Below are positions 17,501 to 24,609 of a DNA stretch of 64,000 nucleotides, piece after piece. The notes below the pieces were generated by a model. It was not told the DNA's origin. It was given only the letters and a program-made list of their open reading frames with translations, and did no database searches. Made by a program: the position numbers and the translations under genes. The DNA is taken from contig NZ_CP119520.1 of assembly GCF_029223865.1 (NCBI RefSeq), forward strand, positions 7,378,001 through 7,442,000, given 5' to 3'. This stretch comes from Telluria mixta. Lineage in GTDB: Bacteria; Pseudomonadota; Gammaproteobacteria; Burkholderiales; Burkholderiaceae_D. Positions within the stretch are counted from its first letter, which is position 1, and each line of letters opens with the position of its first letter.

Positions 17501-20256
17501 ACGACGGCCTGGAATTTCAGCGCGTCGCGGCGCAGCAGCCAGCCATCGGGCTTGATGCCGACGACGTACGCGGACGGCCACAGCGGCACACGGGTGGACA
17601 CCGTGAGCGTCTCGCCGTTCGCATCCTGGTACGACAATTCGGCCAGCAGGCTTTTCGGACGCTCGATCGCCGGCAGCTTGTCGACGACGATGCGCGCGCC
17701 ACCGGCGCGGTCGAGCTGCAGGCCCTGCGTGCGCGCGACTTCCTGGCCAGGCGCGCCTTCGGACTCGGCCTCGTCCTCTTCGCCTCCGCCATCCTGGTCG
17801 ACGACGCCTTCGCGCACGTCGCCCGCACCGAGCGCAAACTCGTCGTAGTCGGCGAACTGCACGCCGGTGTCCTGTACGACGCTGCGCAGTTTCACGGGCG
17901 CGAGGCCCGCCGGGCCGCCCGACAGATAACTCACCTGCGCATCGAGCGTGACGGCCTGCGGCGCCACGGCGGGCTGCTTCGGCCCCGCCAGTTGCGCCTT
18001 CATCGTCGGCACGCGGAATTGCTCGACACGGAAATCGCCCGCCACCTGGCCGCCGATCAGCACGTCGTACACGCCGAGTTTCGCTTCCGTGGGAATCGCC
18101 CACTCGCCCTCGGCGCTGCCGTTCGCATCCCAGCGCAGGGAAAACTCGACCTTCTCGCCGCTGCCCTGGTGGACGAGGAAGCCGCGTGCGGGCAGCGCCG
18201 TCTTGTCCGTGCCGAGTTCCTGGGCGCGCCAGTCGCGTACTTCTTTCGGCGCCGGATCCTTCGCGCGCACGAAGGCAAACCCCTGCTGCGTGCGGCGGCG
18301 CAGGTAATGCTTCATGTGGACGGTCTCGCCGGCGCGCAGCAGGGTCCGGTCGAACACGGTGGCGACGATGCGGGTGTCCTCGTCGCGGCTGCCCGTCGGC
18401 AGGTTGAAGCGCCACGCCTCGATGCCCTGCTGCCAGTCCGACAAGGTGAACGTGAAGTCGTCGCCGCGCGCGGCCGTCACGACGTAGATATCGCCCTCCT
18501 TGCAACGGGCGTGCGGCAGCGCCTGGCGGATGCGCGCGATGCCGGCGGCGTCGCTCGTGCCGCTCCACAGCAGCCGCGCGCCGCAGTCGCGCACTTCCAC
18601 GCGTGCGCCCGCGACGGGCTGGCCCTTGTCGAGCGACGTCACCCACACGAGCGACGACTGCGCGCCCAGCTTGAAGTGCGCGGCCAGGTTGGTGACGAGG
18701 GCCGCGCTGCGCACGTAGGCCGTACGTCCCTTTGCATTCAGCGCTGCGCCCAGGCGCGGGCTTTCCAGTTCGACGGCGTAGAAGCCGGGCTGGCGCAGCG
18801 GGATGCCGATCACTTCGAATGCGCGCCGCCCGAGCGGTTTAGGCAGCGTGAAGCGCTGCAGCGCGTCCGGCTTCGCGCCCTTGAAGATCGACACTTTCAA
18901 CTGGTCGCCGTCCGGCTGGCTCGGATTCAGGCCGCCGTGCGGACCCGCGACCTTGCGCAGCCACGTGAGCACGTCGGCCGTGCGGCTGGCGTCGAGGCGC
19001 ATGGCGACGCCGTTCGTGTGCATGCGGCCCGCCAGCTGCGCCTCCACGTTGCGCACGGTGACGGGCAGCAGGCGGTCGCCGTTCGCCTCGATGATGCCGA
19101 ACGGCGCCGCGAACTTGACGAGCGGCGGCTGCTCGCCCGTGCGCACGGCGAGCGGGAAGCGGCCCGCGTTGACGAGGGACCGGCCCGCATCGTCGCGCAG
19201 GTCCGCCGGCAGGTGCAACGTGAACTTCGACTGTTCCGGGAACGGCCCGGGCATGCTGACCTGGCCCACGAACTCCGGCGTCTGCGCGCCTTCCTTCTCG
19301 ACGCGCCCCGGCCAGCGCTTGCCGCCCGGTCCTTCCAGGTAGATCTTCGCCGCGTCGGCCGCGCGCACGGGCGCGCTGAAGTCCACGCGCATGGGCTGGA
19401 ACGGAATGCACTGGGACCGCGTGTTCACCTTCTCGCAGTTGAAGCGGGCCGTGAAATCGGCGCGCGTCTTGAAGGACAACGTTTGGTCCTCGGCCGTCGC
19501 GATGCCGTTCGGCGCGGCCACGCCGGCGCCCCAGACGAGGGCCACTTCCGCGTTCGACGGCAACGTGCGGCGGCATTGCAGCACGACGATGCGGGCCAGG
19601 CGGCCCGCTTTCTCGTCGGCGCGCAGCCGCGCGTCCGTGTACGGTCCGGCCTCTTCCTTGCCATTGTCCTCTGCAACGACCTGCCGGACGAACCAGCGGT
19701 CCGTGCGCAGCACCTGTTCGCGCTGTTCGCCGGTCAGCAGGGTCACGCCGATCTTGTCGCTGGCGCCGTCCGCGCGGCACCAGGCCTGTTTCAGGATGCT
19801 GTCGTTCGATGCGGGCGCGGACAGCGCGAGCACGAACGCCTGTTTCTCGTCGATGCCGGACGCGCCTTCGTGCGGCAGCGATTCCAGCACGGCCGGGCCG
19901 CCCGTGGCGACGTTGAACGCCAGCTGTCCCGCCAGCGGCTGGCCGGCCAGGTCGCGCACGCCGGGCTTGAGCGTAAAGCGGCAGCTCGTGGCACCCGGCA
20001 GGTCGCGTTCGAAGTCGTAGCTCCACGTCTGCGCATCGACCCAGTGGCCGCTGCCCGGCACCGGACACGCCACGTCGAACGGGGTGTCCGCGCGCAGGTC
20101 GCCGAACGGCACCATCGGCTGCGCAAAGCGCGCGACAACCTGGCGCACTCTCCGCACCTGCCCCTCGGGCGAAAAACCGGACACGGTGGTCTGCGCCCAC
20201 GCGCCCGACCAGCAGCACAACAAGACGAAGCACAGCAGGCGACGCAGGGCGGCCAT
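14533..20256 (-). CDS. Bacterial alpha-2-macroglobulin family protein
   Basis: 1907 residues. A signal peptide (1-21, ending AWA-Q) leads into serial MG domains, a long central region, the A2M domain and a C-terminal receptor-like domain. The thioester motif is present as C1456-F-E-Q1459 in AAYPYTCFEQRTSRAV, so protease trapping by covalent linkage is possible. Unlike E. coli YfhM I see no lipobox (LLCCWSGAWA is not one), suggesting a soluble periplasmic form. Around residues 815-835 an acidic low-complexity insert (GGGEEDEAESEGAPGQE) may be the exposed bait-like region, which is speculation. It is coupled to pbpC; the known model is that A2M guards the periplasm while PBP1C repairs the wall. 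GGGAG precedes the start. Confidence 0.95.
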   Translation of the reverse strand: MAALRRLLCFVLLCCWSGAWAQTTVSGFSPEGQVRRVRQVVARFAQPMVPFGDLRADTPFDVACPVPGSGHWVDAQTWSYDFERDLPGATSCRFTLKPGVRDLAGQPLAGQLAFNVATGGPAVLESLPHEGASGIDEKQAFVLALSAPASNDSILKQAWCRADGASDKIGVTLLTGEQREQVLRTDRWFVRQVVAEDNGKEEAGPYTDARLRADEKAGRLARIVVLQCRRTLPSNAEVALVWGAGVAAPNGIATAEDQTLSFKTRADFTARFNCEKVNTRSQCIPFQPMRVDFSAPVRAADAAKIYLEGPGGKRWPGRVEKEGAQTPEFVGQVSMPGPFPEQSKFTLHLPADLRDDAGRSLVNAGRFPLAVRTGEQPPLVKFAAPFGIIEANGDRLLPVTVRNVEAQLAGRMHTNGVAMRLDASRTADVLTWLRKVAGPHGGLNPSQPDGDQLKVSIFKGAKPDALQRFTLPKPLGRRAFEVIGIPLRQPGFYAVELESPRLGAALNAKGRTAYVRSAALVTNLAAHFKLGAQSSLVWVTSLDKGQPVAGARVEVRDCGARLLWSGTSDAAGIARIRQALPHARCKEGDIYVVTAARGDDFTFTLSDWQQGIEAWRFNLPTGSRDEDTRIVATVFDRTLLRAGETVHMKHYLRRRTQQGFAFVRAKDPAPKEVRDWRAQELGTDKTALPARGFLVHQGSGEKVEFSLRWDANGSAEGEWAIPTEAKLGVYDVLIGGQVAGDFRVEQFRVPTMKAQLAGPKQPAVAPQAVTLDAQVSYLSGGPAGLAPVKLRSVVQDTGVQFADYDEFALGAGDVREGVVDQDGGGEEDEAESEGAPGQEVARTQGLQLDRAGGARIVVDKLPAIERPKSLLAELSYQDANGETLTVSTRVPLWPSAYVVGIKPDGWLLRRDALKFQAVVLDVAGKPVANVPVAVDLLKRVTYSHRRRLVGGFYAYEYSAEIKRIGEACSGTTDARGLLMCDVKAPVDGDLILRARAHDTQQRVAATHREVYVAGDEEQWFANADHDRIDLLPAQKRYEPGDQARFQVRSPFRRSTVLVTVEREGILDTYVRHLSGRDQTISIPVKASYAPNVFVSALVVRGRVAGVQPTALVDLGKPAYKLGIAPVRVGWKGHELKVDVAADKPVYKVRERAQVTIRVRDPDGTRPAAGTEVAVAAVDAGLLELMPNTSWNLLETMMHERSLQVETSTAQMQVVGKRHFGRKAFPHGGGGGRGAGRELFETLLLWKGKVVLDANGEARVDVPLNDSLTSFRIVAVASSGAGRFGTGGTDIRTSQDLMLVSGLPPQVREGDRLGAGFTLRNASDRRLAVRLDAGVTADGGKAQALPRQDIVLAPGESREAGWDYTVPAGATTLQWDVAAAGEGASDRMRVTQQVNVAVPVRTLQATLVQIDGTKTMPVERPADALPGRGGIRTTLQARLGSDLPGVRDYMAAYPYTCFEQRTSRAVALQDEAMWQKVVATLPSHLDGDGLVKYFAPMEQGSDVLTAYVLSVTHEAGYAIPDELRGRMEAGLAAFVEGKIVRGSGRATGELAVRKLAALEALSRATEVQPALLDSIEVQPNLWPTSAVIDWYLILKRTPALPQRDQRLAQAGQILRARLNLQGTTMGFSTERADGWWWLMTSVDVNANRLLLATLDDPAWKIDAGRLARGTLGRQQHGHWDTTTANAWGTVALKRFSETYEREPVTGSANLVVTGADGKPVSWTGTVPATVLQAWPQGRGTLTMRQLGSGKPWATVQSLAAVPLKAPLSSGYRIARTVTPVEQKVKGTWSRGDVYRVHLDIDAQSDMTWVVVDDPIPAGASVLGSGLGRDSQIATAGERRTGWTWPAFEERLHTGYRAYYEWVPKGRFTVEYTVRLNNEGRFALPSTRVEAMYAPEMFGEVPNAGMTVQ

Positions 20257-20293
20257 GTTTTCTCCCGGGAGATGGCGGACGGACGACGGCTGA

Positions 20294-20344
20294 GTGTTGC
20301 AAACTCGGCTTGCAGTGTCAACAACGTTTAACAATTTGCAACAC
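20294..20344. promoter_or_regulatory. Inverted pair of GTGTTGCAAA sites between the A2M and tcyP genes
   Basis: GTGTTGCAAA (20294-20303) and its exact reverse complement TTTGCAACAC (20335-20344) sit 41 bp apart start to start, close to four helical turns, in the divergent promoter region. This fits two operator half-sites on one DNA face or a looped operator. The regulator is unknown. Confidence 0.4.
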
Positions 20345-20419
20345 AGTATGGCCGTCATGCAAACCTGCATCATTGGATATAAAATGCGGTTCTTATATTT
20401 CCTGTGCGCATATAAGACC

Positions 20420-21820
20420 ATGAGTCTCCCCCTGATCCTGAACCTGGCCGTCGCCCTTGCCGCCTGCGCGCTGCTGTACGTGATGCAGCAACGCCACCTG
20501 TCCTTCACGAAGCGTGTCTTCACGGGCCTGGGCCTGGGCATCGTCCTCGGCGCCGCATTCCAGGCGTTCTACGGCAACGGTTCGCCCGTCATCGCGCAGA
20601 CGAATGCCTATCTCGACATCGTCGGTACGGGTTACGTCAAACTGCTTCAAATGATCATCATGCCGTTGATCATGGTGTCGATCATCCAGGCCATCCTCAA
20701 GCTGCGCGACGCCTCGTCGCTCGGCAAGATCAGTGCGCTGACGATCGGGACGCTGATGGTCACGACGGCCATCGCGGCAATGATCGGCATCCTGATGGCC
20801 AAGCTGTACGGCCTGTCCGCCGTCGGCCTGACGTCGAGCGCGGCCGAAGTCGCGCGCGGCCACTATTTGGAAGGCAAACTGGCGACGGCGCAGGACGTGT
20901 CGCTGCCGACCATGATCCTGTCGTTCATTCCCGAGAATCCCTTCCTCGACATGACGGGCGCGCGCAAGACGTCGACGATTGCCGTCGTCCTGTTCTCGAT
21001 CTTCATCGGCGTGTCTGCCACGGGCATCGCCGCGAAGAAGCCGGACGTGTTCGAAAAGTTCAGCGAGTTCGTCCACGTCGCCCATGTGATCGTGATGCGC
21101 ATGGTGACGCTCGTGCTGCGCCTGACGCCGTTCGGCGTGTTCGCCCTGATCACGCAGGTGCTCGCGAGCTCCAGCGTGCAGGACATCCTGAAGCTGATCG
21201 GCTTCGTGATGGCGTCGTACAGCGCGCTGATCCTGATGTTCGGCGTACACCTGCTGATCATTGCGGCCGTGGGCCTGAACCCGGGCCGCTACGTGAAAAA
21301 GATCTTCCCCGTGCTCGCGTTCGCGTTCACGTCGCGCACGTCGGCCGGCTCCATCCCGATGAGCGTGCAGACGCAGACCGCGCGCCTCGGCACGCCGGAA
21401 GGCATCGCCAACTTCGCCGCGTCGTTCGGCTCGATGATGGGCCAGAACGGCTGCGCCGGCATCTATCCGGCGATGCTGGCCGTCATGATCGCGCCCACCG
21501 TCGGCATCGATCCGTTCACGAGCAGCTTCCTGCTGCCGCTCGTCGGCATCGTCACCATCGGTTCCGTCGGCGTGGCCGGCGTGGGAGGCGGCGCCACGTT
21601 CGCCGCCCTCATCGTGCTGTCGGCGCTGAACCTGCCTGTCGCGCTCGCGGGCCTGCTGATTTCCATCGAGCCGCTGATCGACATGGGCCGTACCGCACTC
21701 AACGTCAGCGGTTCCATCACGGCCGGCACGTTCGCCAGCCGCGTGCTCGGCCAGACCGACATGACCGTGTTCGACAGCGACGCTGACGTCAACCTCGACA
21801 GCGAGGAACAGGTCGCGTAA
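20420..21820 (+). CDS. tcyP: L-cystine symporter TcyP
   Basis: 466 residues of the dicarboxylate/amino acid:cation symporter family. The sequence tracks E. coli TcyP (YdjN) closely: GTGYVKLLQMIIMPLIMVSI, LSFIPENPFLDMTGA, FAFTSRTSAGSIPMSVQTQT, FAASFGSMMGQNGCAGIYPAMLAVM and SIEPLIDMGRTALNVSGSITAG are all family landmarks. It has eight or so membrane helices plus two re-entrant hairpins and imports cystine with cations. I placed the start at MSLPLIL, where homologues begin; upstream in-frame ATGs exist and the ribosome-binding site is weak. It is transcribed away from the A2M-pbpC pair. Confidence 0.94.
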   Translation: MSLPLILNLAVALAACALLYVMQQRHLSFTKRVFTGLGLGIVLGAAFQAFYGNGSPVIAQTNAYLDIVGTGYVKLLQMIIMPLIMVSIIQAILKLRDASSLGKISALTIGTLMVTTAIAAMIGILMAKLYGLSAVGLTSSAAEVARGHYLEGKLATAQDVSLPTMILSFIPENPFLDMTGARKTSTIAVVLFSIFIGVSATGIAAKKPDVFEKFSEFVHVAHVIVMRMVTLVLRLTPFGVFALITQVLASSSVQDILKLIGFVMASYSALILMFGVHLLIIAAVGLNPGRYVKKIFPVLAFAFTSRTSAGSIPMSVQTQTARLGTPEGIANFAASFGSMMGQNGCAGIYPAMLAVMIAPTVGIDPFTSSFLLPLVGIVTIGSVGVAGVGGGATFAALIVLSALNLPVALAGLLISIEPLIDMGRTALNVSGSITAGTFASRVLGQTDMTVFDSDADVNLDSEEQVA

Positions 21821-21949
21821 TCGCCTTCTACTGTCCACGTAAGACCGCGCCTACACGTCGTTTCGGCACACATTTTCGTCCGGAATCGTGCGCGGAAATC
21901 CCGCCGAATCCGTCTATGATCGCGTCATGTCAAAATCACAAACGGTCGG

Positions 21950-22717
21950 ATGATGGAGCAGAAGTGGCCACAGGAAATCTGGCTCGTCAGGCACGGGCAA
22001 AGCGCCGGCAATGTCGCGCGCGATGCCGCCGAAGCCGCGTCGGGCCTGCTCATCGACATTGCCGAGCGCGACGTGGACGTGCCCCTGTCCGAGCTGGGCG
22101 TGCGCCAGTCGCAGGCCCTGTCAGGCTGGTTCGCCGCGTTGCCGCCCGAGAGCCAGCCGAACGTCGTGCTGCACTCGCCGTACGTGCGCGCGGCCGAGAC
22201 GGCCAACATCCTGATGCAGCGCCTGAACCGCGACGAGTTGCTGGCCGTCCATGCCGATGAGCGGCTGCGCGAAAAGGAGTTCGGCATCCTCGACCGGCTG
22301 ACGGTGCGCGGCATCGCCGAGAAATATCCTGAGCTGCATGAGCAACGCCACCATGTCGGCAAGTTCTATTTCCGTCCGCCGGGCGGCGAGAGCTGGTGCG
22401 ACGTGATCCTGCGCCTGCGCAGCGTCCTCGACACGATCACGCGCGAGTACCCGCGCGAGCGCGTGCTGATCGTCGCGCACCAGGTCATCGTCAACTGCTT
22501 CCGCTACCTGATCGAGCGAATGGACGAAGCGACGATCCTTGAGCAGGACCGCGCCGGCGATGTGCCGAACTGCTCCGTCACCTCCTACGCCTTCGATCCC
22601 ACGCTGGGCAAGCGCGGCAAGCTGACCGTCCGCCTGGTCAATTTCGTCGCCCCGCTCGAAGCCACCGGCACGCCGGTGACGGTCGCCAAAGATCAACCCA
22701 CCGCGGCCAAGGCCTGA
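21950..22717 (+). CDS. Histidine phosphatase family protein
   Basis: 255 residues. The catalytic LVRHGQSAGN motif lies near the N-terminus, and the second active-site His is in RVLIVAHQVIVNCF. Conserved arginines occur in HSPYVRAAETANIL. This is the phosphoglycerate mutase-like superfamily. A longer insert after the first motif (AAEAASGLLIDIAERDVDVPLS) and KFYFRPPGGESWCDV suggest a broad-specificity phosphatase rather than glycolytic mutase. nnrD begins 12 nt downstream, so the two are probably one operon, perhaps for metabolite repair. Confidence 0.9.
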   Translation: MMEQKWPQEIWLVRHGQSAGNVARDAAEAASGLLIDIAERDVDVPLSELGVRQSQALSGWFAALPPESQPNVVLHSPYVRAAETANILMQRLNRDELLAVHADERLREKEFGILDRLTVRGIAEKYPELHEQRHHVGKFYFRPPGGESWCDVILRLRSVLDTITREYPRERVLIVAHQVIVNCFRYLIERMDEATILEQDRAGDVPNCSVTSYAFDPTLGKRGKLTVRLVNFVAPLEATGTPVTVAKDQPTAAKA

Positions 22718-22729
22718 GGTCCCTTTCCC

Positions 22730-23698
22730 ATGACGCTGCAAACCAACGCCCGCCCGCGCGACGTCGATACGAGCCTGCTCCGCGCCTGGCCGCTGCCCAT
22801 GCCCTCGAACGATGCCGACAAGGAAGACCGCGGCCATGTGCTCGTCCTCGGCGGCTCGCGCGAGATGCCGGGTGCCGTGATCCTGGCCGCGACGGCTGCG
22901 CTGCGCGCCGGCGCCGGGAAGCTGACCATCGCCACCGGCCGCAGCGTGGCCCAATTGGTAGCGCTCGCTATTCCGGAATCGCGCGTGCTGGGGCTGGCGG
23001 AAAACGACGCCGGCGGCTTCACGGTCGAAGCCGTGGCCGCGCTCGATCCGCTGGCCGACAAGATCAGCGCCATCCTGATCGGACCCGGCATGCAGGACGA
23101 AGCCGCGACGGCCCGCCTCGTGCACGCGCTGTTGCCGCGTCTCGACGGCACCGACACGAACGTGTTGCTGGACGCGGAGGCGATGGGCGCGGTCCTGCAT
23201 CCGCCCGTAGGCAACCCGCCCTTCCGCTTCAACGTGCCGGTGCTGTTGACGCCGCATGCGGGCGAGATGGCGCACCTGACGGGCATCGCGAAAGAGGAGA
23301 TCGGCGTGGCGCCGGACCGCCATGCGGTCGAGGCCGCGCAGGAGTGGAATGCCGTCGTTGCGCTCAAGGGCGCGCGCACCGTGATCGCGGCCCCGGGCGG
23401 CGAGCGGTGGCAGCACGAAGGCGGCAACGTCGGGCTCGCCACGTCGGGCTCGGGCGACGTGCTGGCCGGCATCATCGCGGGGCTCGCGGCGCGTGGCGCC
23501 GGGCTCGCGCAGGCCGCCGCCTGGGGCGTCGCGCTGCACGCGCGCGCGGGCGAGCGCCTTGCCGAACGCTTCGGCAGACTGGGTTACCTGGCGCGGGAAT
23601 TGTGCGATGTGATTCCCGCCCTGCTCGAACAGGCCGCCGGCGACAGCGCCGACGCGGCGTCACGGCCATCCGGCACTCGCCGGGGGATCGAGGGTTGA
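22730..23698 (+). CDS. nnrD: ADP-dependent NAD(P)H-hydrate dehydratase
   Basis: 322 residues, corresponding to the stand-alone C-terminal (carbohydrate kinase-like) half of the bifunctional Nnr enzyme. Landmarks are RGHVLVLGGSREMPGA, AGAGKLTIAT, VLLTPHAGEMAHLTG and LATSGSGDVLAGIIAGL, where the last Asp is the catalytic base. It dehydrates damaged S-NADHX/S-NADPHX back to NAD(P)H using ADP. No epimerase (NnrE) domain is fused, so that activity must be encoded elsewhere. It follows the histidine phosphatase gene at 12 nt. Confidence 0.95.
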   Translation: MTLQTNARPRDVDTSLLRAWPLPMPSNDADKEDRGHVLVLGGSREMPGAVILAATAALRAGAGKLTIATGRSVAQLVALAIPESRVLGLAENDAGGFTVEAVAALDPLADKISAILIGPGMQDEAATARLVHALLPRLDGTDTNVLLDAEAMGAVLHPPVGNPPFRFNVPVLLTPHAGEMAHLTGIAKEEIGVAPDRHAVEAAQEWNAVVALKGARTVIAAPGGERWQHEGGNVGLATSGSGDVLAGIIAGLAARGAGLAQAAAWGVALHARAGERLAERFGRLGYLARELCDVIPALLEQAAGDSADAASRPSGTRRGIEG

Positions 23699-23998
23699 AC
23701 GATGATGGTTCGGCTCTTATCTAATCCGCACGTGTCGATGTTGCAGACGGCACTGAGGATCGAGGGAAACTTCGGTTTCCCCAAAGCAGAAGACGTGCAA
23801 TCCGACGAACCGGCCGGCACGATGCCGGTCAAATGCAGACAGTCGGATTCGTACGCCAACGGGGCCGCGTATTGCGTCGGTTCCCTGATGGTTCGCGTTT
23901 GGGCCGCATGGTCCATCGGGAACCCAAGCCCCGCCCCACTTCCATTGCCTCACCGGGAGACGGCGGTAAACGATAGACGTGAACGAGGAGTAATACAA
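23699..23998 (+). other. Structured 300-bp leader/intergenic region before the Gly/Thr lipoprotein gene
   Basis: No gene is supported here. The region holds a UUCG-capped hairpin, GGGAAAC-TTCG-GTTTCCC (23764-23781), and a second unit in which AATCCGAC (23799-23806) pairs with GTCGGATT (23842-23849) around an inner CCGGC/GCCGG stem (23814-23828). It ends with GAGGAG before the lipoprotein ATG. The hairpins could be a terminator for nnrD without a U-tract, or part of the lipoprotein mRNA leader. I recognise no known riboswitch in it. Confidence 0.45.
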
Positions 23999-24448
23999 AT
24001 GAAAGCTCTTAACAACGCATCGAAGATTCTGTTTGCTGCAGCCCTGATGGCCAGCCTGGCCGCTTGCAAGAAGAATGACACCACCAGCACGACCGGCACC
24101 GGCGACACGTCGGCCACCGCGCCGAGCAGCGCCACGGGCACCAGCGGCACGACCGGCGCCACCGGCACGGGCACGACCGGCGACACCACCGGCACCGGCG
24201 CAACCGGCACCACCGGCACCATGGGCGGCACCACCGGCGCGACGGGCACCACCGGCGACACCGGCACGGGCGCAACGGGCACCGGCAGCACCGGCACGGG
24301 CGCAACCGGCACCACGGGCACCGGCGCAACCGGCACGACCGGCGGCAGCGGCTCGTCGGGCACGTCGGGTACCTCGGGCACGACCGGCAGCGACACGTCG
24401 GGCACCTCCGGCACCGGCACCTCGGGCACCGGCACTTCCGGCCGCTGA
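23999..24448 (+). CDS. Low-complexity Gly/Thr/Ser-rich lipoprotein
   Basis: 149 residues. A lipoprotein signal ([23 protein letters not shown]) leads into KKND and then about 120 residues made almost only of Gly, Thr, Ser and Ala with a few Asp, in quasi-periodic G-x-T/G-T-x steps ([15 protein letters not shown]). Glycine recurs mostly every third residue, interrupted by steps of two. No Pro or aromatic residue occurs in the tail. GAGGAG eight bases before the ATG makes translation likely, so this is a real gene despite its composition. A Lys-Lys after the lipid Cys favours outer-membrane sorting. The function is unknown; a flexible surface spacer is my guess. Both strands are open here because of the repeat. 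Confidence 0.8.
   Translation: MKALNNASKILFAAALMASLAACKKNDTTSTTGTGDTSATAPSSATGTSGTTGATGTGTTGDTTGTGATGTTGTMGGTTGATGTTGDTGTGATGTGSTGTGATGTTGTGATGTTGGSGSSGTSGTSGTTGSDTSGTSGTGTSGTGTSGR
24085..24445. repeat. GC-rich degenerate short tandem repeat (ACCGGC-type)
   Basis: Imperfect hexamer/nonamer repetitions of GGCACC, GGCACGACC and GGCGCAACC codons make up nearly the whole tail of the lipoprotein gene. Copies differ mainly at third positions and by single-codon changes. Length variation between strains by slippage is likely. Confidence 0.75.
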
Positions 24449-24464
24449 TCGCCGTGGCGCATCG

Positions 24465-24536
24465 GCAAAGGGTCGGGAACGGCCCTTTGCACCGGCATGC
24501 ACTGGGCGCGGCGGACGCGGCCCTAGTGCATGCCGG
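24465..24536. other. Two perfect hairpins after the lipoprotein gene
   Basis: GCAAAGGG (24465-24472) pairs with CCCTTTGC (24483-24490). CCGGCATGCACT (24492-24503) pairs with AGTGCATGCCGG (24525-24536), a 12-bp stem. Neither is followed by a T-run on the plus strand. They may still end or protect the lipoprotein transcript. Confidence 0.5.
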
Positions 24537-24541
24537 CTCGG

Positions 24542-24574
24542 CATAAAGAAAAGGGCCTGCGCTTGCAGGCCCTT
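24542..24574 (-). terminator. Intrinsic terminator of the RND efflux operon
   Basis: AAGGGCCTGC (24551-24560) and GCAGGCCCTT (24565-24574) form a 10-bp stem with a 4-nt loop. Read on the minus strand it is followed by TTCTTTATGC, including the T's of the stem end, which suits termination 35 bp after the efflux permease stop. It could also stop plus-strand transcription. Confidence 0.75.
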
Positions 24575-24609
24575 GTCATTGCGTGCCGGCCGCGGCCGGC
24601 ACGACACCG

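Noticed and set aside
16138..20331. 1397-codon plus-strand open frame opposite the alpha-2-macroglobulin gene
   Set aside because: Third-position GC bias of the real minus-strand gene keeps the complementary frame open; no ribosome-binding site and Arg/Ala/His-rich nonsense composition.
23702..23998. In-frame upstream extension of the Gly/Thr lipoprotein (about 99 codons)
   Set aside because: The lipoprotein signal peptide and GAGGAG fix the start at 23999; the extension would bury the signal.
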